Assembly: GCA_020809705.1 (NCBI GenBank)
Contig: CP085825.1
Location: 992,001-1,056,000 of the forward strand
Reading direction: 5' to 3'
Length of the DNA: 64,000 bases
Source: Calonectria ilicicola
Taxonomy: Eukaryota; Ascomycota; Sordariomycetes; Hypocreales; Nectriaceae
The position numbers were made by a program, and so were the translations under genes. This document shows, one piece after another, positions 59,422 through 64,000 of this stretch. How positions within the stretch are numbered: the first letter of the stretch is position 1; every line of letters starts with the position of its first letter. Below the pieces are notes generated by a model. That model was not told the DNA's origin. It saw nothing but the letters and a program-made list of their open reading frames with translations, and made no database searches.

Positions 59422-61482
59422 ATGGGCGACTTGGGCTCCCCTGCGCCGTCGCTGGTCGACGACCAGGTCTCCTCCCCCAGCGTCAAGGACAACTCAATTG
59501 CAGCTGCGCCAGAGACGTCGAGCTCGGTGCCCACCAGCCCCATCGTTAGCGAAAGCGCCCAAGGCTTGGCCAATGGCTCTGCCTCGAACAAGATAAAGAC
59601 AACCACTGTCATGGCTGCCCCACGGCCGCGCTTCAAGTCTGGCCACAGCACACCCAACATGAACGGCCCTCTCTACATGCAGACCTCAGGAAACAGCGTG
59701 GTTCTTGTCCGACGCCTTCGCCGCAAGGACGAGGGCACATGGAAGCACCTTTCTCGCTGGTTTGTCGAGAATCAAGTTGGTAAGTTTACACCCAATTCGC
59801 CCACCGCTGGTTTGGGAGCCTTGCAGCTTCTTCCCCCCCCCCCTCTCTCTGCGCCTTGGGCCCTCTTCCTTCGCGGGGTGGGATGCGAGTGCAGATGAGG
59901 ATGGATCACACCCTCCAATACGCACCCCGCGCGGCACAGCAGCTCCCCTCTTCGCGCTCATCACGCCGGAGAGTTTCCGGACACCGCCGGTTGATGTCAT
60001 GAGCGCCCCTCCATTTGACTGCTCGCGCTTCTTTGTCCGAATGCGGCACACCATCCTGTGGCGGCATTTGGAGCGGGAGATTAGCACCTCATCACTACCT
60101 TCACCATTTCTGTGTGTAGTATAGCAATGCTGACCAAGGGTCCCTTCATCTAGGCCTATCATTCAACCTCCTCGCCCTCCTCTTCCTTGCACACAACTTC
60201 ATCCCCAAGGCCCGGGTGCACACAACCAAGTTCTTCAACCTTAGCTACTACAACAACCAAACTGGCCAGTACGGTGTGGGCTTTGACGATGGATACTTTC
60301 TCATCTTCGGCATTGTTGCCTTTACGGGCCTTCGAGCTGCGACCATGGAATATCTCCTTGCACCTCTCGGAAAGCTTCAGGGCATCGTTAAGAGAAAGGC
60401 CCTGACTCGCTTCAGTGAGCAGGCTTGGCTTACCGTTCTTTACACTGCCTTCTGGCCACTGGGAATGGTAAGTTTGAGATATGAAAAATGCTGCTGGTGG
60501 ATCGACTAACACTGTCAATAGTACATTTACTACACCTCCCCTCACTGGCTCGATCTAAAGTCGCTTTGGACCGCTTGGCCCAGCCGTGAGCTTGGTGGTC
60601 TCATGAAGACCTACTTGCTTGTCCAATGGGCGTTTTGGCTGCAGCAGATCATTGTTATTCACATTGAAGATCGCCGCAAGGACCACTGGCAGATGCTTAC
60701 CCACCACTTTGTCACCACCACCCTTATCTGGGCCTGCTACACCTACGGCCACACTCGCGTTGGGAACTTGATCCTTATTCTCATGGATATCGGTGATTTG
60801 ATTTTGCCTGTAAGTTGATCCTGGTCAAGTCAAGTACCTGAAGGATATAGATGACTGACGCAACGCACAGCTGGCAAAGTGCCTCAAATACAGCGGATTC
60901 ACAACTCTTTGCGATGCCATGTTTGGCCTTTTTGTCGTTTCATGGTTTGTGGCCCGCCACGTTCTGTACCTGACGGTTTGCTGGTCCATTTACGCCCACA
61001 CTCCCAGCATTATGGCTGCTGGCTGCTTTACCGGCAGCGGCGACAACATTGAGGGCCCCTTTGAGACGCCTGCTGGCTACTCTTATCTTATTGAGCCCTT
61101 CTTCGACACCAAGGCGCGTGTTTGCTACAACGAGACTGTCAAGTGGGCCTTCTTGGCTCCACTCCTCTTCCTGCAGGCTCTCACCCTCATCTGGTTCACC
61201 ATGATCATTCGTGTCGTCATCAAGGTCCTCAGGGGAGACAATGCGGACGACGTTCGAAGTGACGACGAGGGTGGCGAGGAGGAAGAGGAAGAGGACGAGT
61301 TTATTTATGAGGAAGCTCAACCTCTCGAGCAGGAAGTTGGTGTTGAAGAGCTTGACCTTTCAAGCTGGGAACGCCGAACAGGCCTCAAGAAGCAAGCCAG
61401 CAGCTCTGGCGTTAGCCTCCCAGGACACAGTGATCGCAAGGAGTTGTTGGGACGTATTGGTTGCGAGAAGCAGGTTGATTAA
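59422..61482 (+). CDS. LAG1: Ceramide synthase (Lag1/Lac1, TLC domain)
   Basis: ER membrane acyl-CoA:sphingoid base N-acyltransferase that makes (phyto)ceramide. Exons 59422-59779, 60154-60467, 60522-60809 and 60871-61482 give 523 aa. The first intron is 374 nt, far longer than any other in the window; the others are 54 and 61 nt. The N-terminal ~95 residues are Ser/Pro-rich and cytosolic, ending RRLRRKDEGTWKHLSRWFVENQ before the first membrane span (LSFNLLALLFLAHNFIP). The TLC domain follows with about six to eight spans. The Lag motif reads HWQMLTHHFVTTTLIWACYTYGHTRVGNLILILMDIGDLILPLAKCLKY, holding the paired catalytic His and the downstream Asp residues. A long acidic C-terminal tail (DDEGGEEEEEEDEF) follows the last span. 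Fungi usually have two or three ceramide synthases (Lag1/Lac1 type and BarA type); this looks like the Lag1 type, though which paralog is not certain. Confidence 0.9.
59780..60153 (+). other. Long first intron of the ceramide synthase gene
   Basis: GTAAGT donor and TCATCTAG acceptor preceded by GCTGAC. It contains a C-rich tract near 59835 and a GC-rich interior unlike the AT-leaning short introns elsewhere in the window. Confidence 0.75.
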
Positions 61483-62159
61483 ACCATTGGGACTGGGAGT
61501 TACACGGGGCCATGTGCCGATTTGTTTTTTGTTGCGCGCCAGAACCAAGACTCACACCGATAGTCTAGTGCGCTGCTTGTTTTTTGTCGTTTTTTGTTGT
61601 TATTCCCATGCATTCTGAGCATAAAACTCTGGCGAGAGAAGGCCGCCTCCATTGTCTGATGGTGTTGAATTTTTTTGGGTTTGTTTGTTTTTGCTCACAG
61701 GCGGAGCGCGAATGGATGGATTGGAGTCAGGCACCCTCTCCTCGCCTCGCCTCGCTGTCTCGCTTCGCATGAAATGAGAGCCATGGAAGATGGATCTCCC
61801 TCATAGATGATGATGCCCCCCCTTTTTTAGCAGAGACAGGATGAAAAGAGAAAAAAGTTTGCTTGTGCGTTGGGGAATTCCTAGACCAGATGATGGAGTT
61901 GATTTTGAAATTTTTGTGTGTTCTTTTGATACGTCTGCCTGGTTGTGAGCTGTACTGGCACACAGTGGACGTGGTGGAGGAGAGAGATAGGGGATTATAG
62001 GGATTATATCAAGACTCCCTTGAGAAAAAAAAAGAATTAAGTCGCTTTAGGTATCTAACCTAACATGAAACTAATCGCTTCATATATCGCTTGCATTTCT
62101 GCGTAGCTTCTTCTCTCCCTTCCCTTTCCCCTCTCTTTCCTTTGCTTATTCTCTCTTCT
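61483..62159. other. Convergent 3' region
   Basis: 3' UTRs of the ceramide synthase and acyl-CoA synthetase genes, T-rich. CT-rich tracts at 62105-62160 directly abut the synthetase stop. No gene is supported. Confidence 0.65.
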
Positions 62160-63947
62160 TTACTGCTTGCCGTCGTTGTTGTCGTCAATGCCCAGCTTCT
62201 CCCGCGCAATGTCCCGCAGCTTAAACTTTTGAATCTTGCCGCTGGCCGTCTTGGGGTACTCGTCGGTCCAGAAGACGTACTTGGGCACCAGGTGCTTGGA
62301 GAGGTGCGTGGCCACCCATTCACGCACGGTGGCGGCCGTCAGCGTGCGCTTCGTTGTTGTTGTCGATTCTTCTTCGTCCGAAGGCGTCCACCCGCGGGCG
62401 GGGATGACAAAGGCAGCGACGGCTTCGCCCAGGCGGTCGTCCGGCACGCCGACGACGCTGGCCTCGCGGACGCCCTCGTGGGTCATGAGGCAGTCCTCGA
62501 CCTCGAGCGGGTGGATGTTCTCGCCGCCGCGGATGATGAGGTCCTTGATGCGGCCCGTGATCTGCACGTAGCCGTCGGCGTCCATCTCGGCCTCGTCGCC
62601 CGAGTACATCCAGACGACGCCGTCGGCATCGGGCAGGCGCACCTCTGCGGTGCGGGCAGCGTCGCCGTAGTAGCCCTCCATGACCAGGTACCCGGCGGCG
62701 GCCAGCTCGCCCCGCTCGCCCAGCGGCACGACGCGGGCCCGGTCGTGCGGGTCGACCACCTTGACGCCCGTGTGGGGCATCGGCGTGCCGACGCTCGCCG
62801 TGCGCTTGGCCAGCGGGTCCGACGGCGCTGTCATGCAGCTCACGGGGCTCGTCTCCGTCATGCCGTAGCAGATGACGACGTCGCCGAGGCCCAGCCGCGC
62901 GTAGAGCGTGCGCATCAGCGACTCGGGCACGCTGCTTCCCGCCACGATGCCCTTTGTGAGGTTGCGCGGCGCCGCGTCCACCACGTCCCCGGCGTCGAGC
63001 GCCTCGAGCACGGCGACGAGCATGGTGCTGACGCCGTACAGGCCCGTGGCGTCGTGGTCGACGCACATGCGCAGCGTCGCCGCCGGGTCGAACGCCGGGC
63101 TGGGGAACAGGATGGCGGCGCCCGTCGTGGCCGTGGCCATGTAGCCCAGGACGCTGCCGAAGCAGTGGAACAGCGGCGGGGGCACCACGATGCGGTCCTC
63201 CGGCACGAGGCCCATGCGGTGCGCGATGAGGGCGCCGTTGTTGAGGATGGAGTGGTGCGAGAGCATGGCCGCCTTGGGTGTCGATGTGGTACCGGATGTG
63301 AACTGGATGTTGACCACTTCGTTGGGCTTCAGGGGCGAGTCGGGGACCACGACCTTGTCGGAGCCCTCAAGCAGCATCGTAAAGGGCGTCAGGGCCCGGA
63401 ACCCTTCAAGATCGAACTTGACATCTGGATGGCTGGGCCTGTTGTCAACGACAATAACCTTTTGCAGTGAGGGGACCGTCTCGCTCTGAATCTTAGAGGT
63501 GTGGAGGTCGCCCACGATGCTCTCGAGGAGCGGCTGGTTGCATCTTCCCTTGCCTGGGCGGTAAGCCAGATCTGTCACGGCACCGATGATGAGGACCTCG
63601 ACGGCGAGGTGCTTGAGGGCGGCCGCCACTTGGCGGTCATTAAAGCCTGGGTTCAGGGGCACAAGGACAGCGCCGAGCTTGAAGAGGGCGTAGGTCAAGG
63701 CTGCAAAATCGGGTGTATTACCAAGGGAGATGGGGACGCGGTCCCCTTTTCGCACACCGAGCGACGACAGCGAGTCGGCAAGGCGGTTGGATAAGAGGTC
63801 TAGGTCATGGTAGGTAAGGCTAGTTTCACTAGCAGAGACGGAGAGCTGAGAACACGATGGCGAGCGGGCGATGACGGCGGGACGGTCGCCGTACGAAGAG
63901 ACAATGGAGGAGAAGTGCTGAGGAATAGTTCCTGGGTAGAGAGCGGG
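62160..63947 (-). CDS. AMP-binding acyl-CoA synthetase (ACSF2-like), 5' partial
   Basis: Adenylates a fatty or related carboxylic acid and transfers it to CoA. The window shows 595 codons plus stop. At the 5' end the frame meets a splice acceptor (ACTAACACCATCTTGCAG, ending at 63948), so exon 1 with the start codon lies beyond 64000 and the coding region here begins phase 0 at Pro-Ala-Leu-Tyr. ANL-superfamily motifs in order are: IQFTSGTTSTPKAAMLSHH (A3; Ser and Ala replace the usual Gly positions of TSGTTGxPKG), PLFHCFGSVLGYMATATTGAAILFP, CYGMTETSPVSCM (A5), YSGDEAEMDADGYVQITGRIKDLIIRGGENIHPLEVED (A7-A8) and YPKTASGKIQKFKLRD with the catalytic Lys (A10). This pattern matches medium-chain ACSF2/FadK-type enzymes rather than 4-coumarate ligases. 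The substrate cannot be read from sequence. GC is high in the middle (62.3-63.2 kb), consistent with strong codon bias. Confidence 0.88.
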   Translation of the reverse strand, partial: PALYPGTIPQHFSSIVSSYGDRPAVIARSPSCSQLSVSASETSLTYHDLDLLSNRLADSLSSLGVRKGDRVPISLGNTPDFAALTYALFKLGAVLVPLNPGFNDRQVAAALKHLAVEVLIIGAVTDLAYRPGKGRCNQPLLESIVGDLHTSKIQSETVPSLQKVIVVDNRPSHPDVKFDLEGFRALTPFTMLLEGSDKVVVPDSPLKPNEVVNIQFTSGTTSTPKAAMLSHHSILNNGALIAHRMGLVPEDRIVVPPPLFHCFGSVLGYMATATTGAAILFPSPAFDPAATLRMCVDHDATGLYGVSTMLVAVLEALDAGDVVDAAPRNLTKGIVAGSSVPESLMRTLYARLGLGDVVICYGMTETSPVSCMTAPSDPLAKRTASVGTPMPHTGVKVVDPHDRARVVPLGERGELAAAGYLVMEGYYGDAARTAEVRLPDADGVVWMYSGDEAEMDADGYVQITGRIKDLIIRGGENIHPLEVEDCLMTHEGVREASVVGVPDDRLGEAVAAFVIPARGWTPSDEEESTTTTKRTLTAATVREWVATHLSKHLVPKYVFWTDEYPKTASGKIQKFKLRDIAREKLGIDDNNDGKQ

Positions 63948-64000
63948 CTGCAAGATGGTGTTAGTTAATGTATCGATATACGTGGAGGTTTATTATTATT

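Noticed and set aside
58683..59549. 288-codon frame overlapping the ceramide synthase start
   Set aside because: Driven by the CT-rich 5' leader. It runs into ceramide synthase exon 1 out of frame and has no domain.

Overview
This is eukaryotic nuclear DNA from a filamentous ascomycete, most probably a Sordariomycete and plausibly Hypocreales. Genes carry short introns (mostly 47-129 nt) with GTAAGT/GTATGT/GTACGT donors, CTAAC or CTGAC branch sites and YAG acceptors. The gene set includes fungus-type ATG29, HSV2, septin Cdc11/AspA, ceramide synthase and an Arb2-domain protein. I joined exons by hand; every multi-exon model below keeps frame through all junctions. There are no operons, no CRISPR and no convincing tRNA or rRNA gene.

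Left part (1-32 kb) is gene-poor. It holds a C2H2 zinc-finger factor (2.2-3.2 kb), then about 10 kb of normal-GC DNA with no convincing intact gene. Next come a GRDP-like (DUF1399) gene (13.4-15.1 kb), an AT-rich, stop-rich block (about 15-24.6 kb) with a relic that looks like the start of a Copia-type LTR element, an Est1-type DNA/RNA-binding protein (24.7-27.4 kb), and 4.6 kb of empty sequence.

Right part (32-64 kb) is a dense housekeeping block. It contains a Tcd1/2-like tRNA t6A dehydratase and a divergently transcribed mitochondrial membrane protein, an Arb2-domain protein, ATG29, a SPATA20/YyaL-like protein, dynein light intermediate chain, the splicing factor IST3/Cwf29, the PROPPIN HSV2, septin Cdc11, a Bax-inhibitor-1 family protein, ceramide synthase, and an acyl-CoA synthetase whose 5' end lies outside the window. 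Themes are autophagy (ATG29, HSV2), cytoskeleton and septation (dynein LIC, septin), RNA processing (IST3, Tcd, Arb2 and Est1-type proteins), and membrane lipid or stress biology (BI-1, ceramide synthase, acyl-CoA synthetase).

I found no clearly new multi-gene system. The observations most worth following are a stop-free 63-nt intron in the C2H2 factor, a 10-nt micro-exon in ATG29, a hairpin ladder in the leader of the Copia-like relic, a 10-bp-phased repeat in the septin promoter, and the unexplained gene-free stretch at 3.2-13.4 kb.
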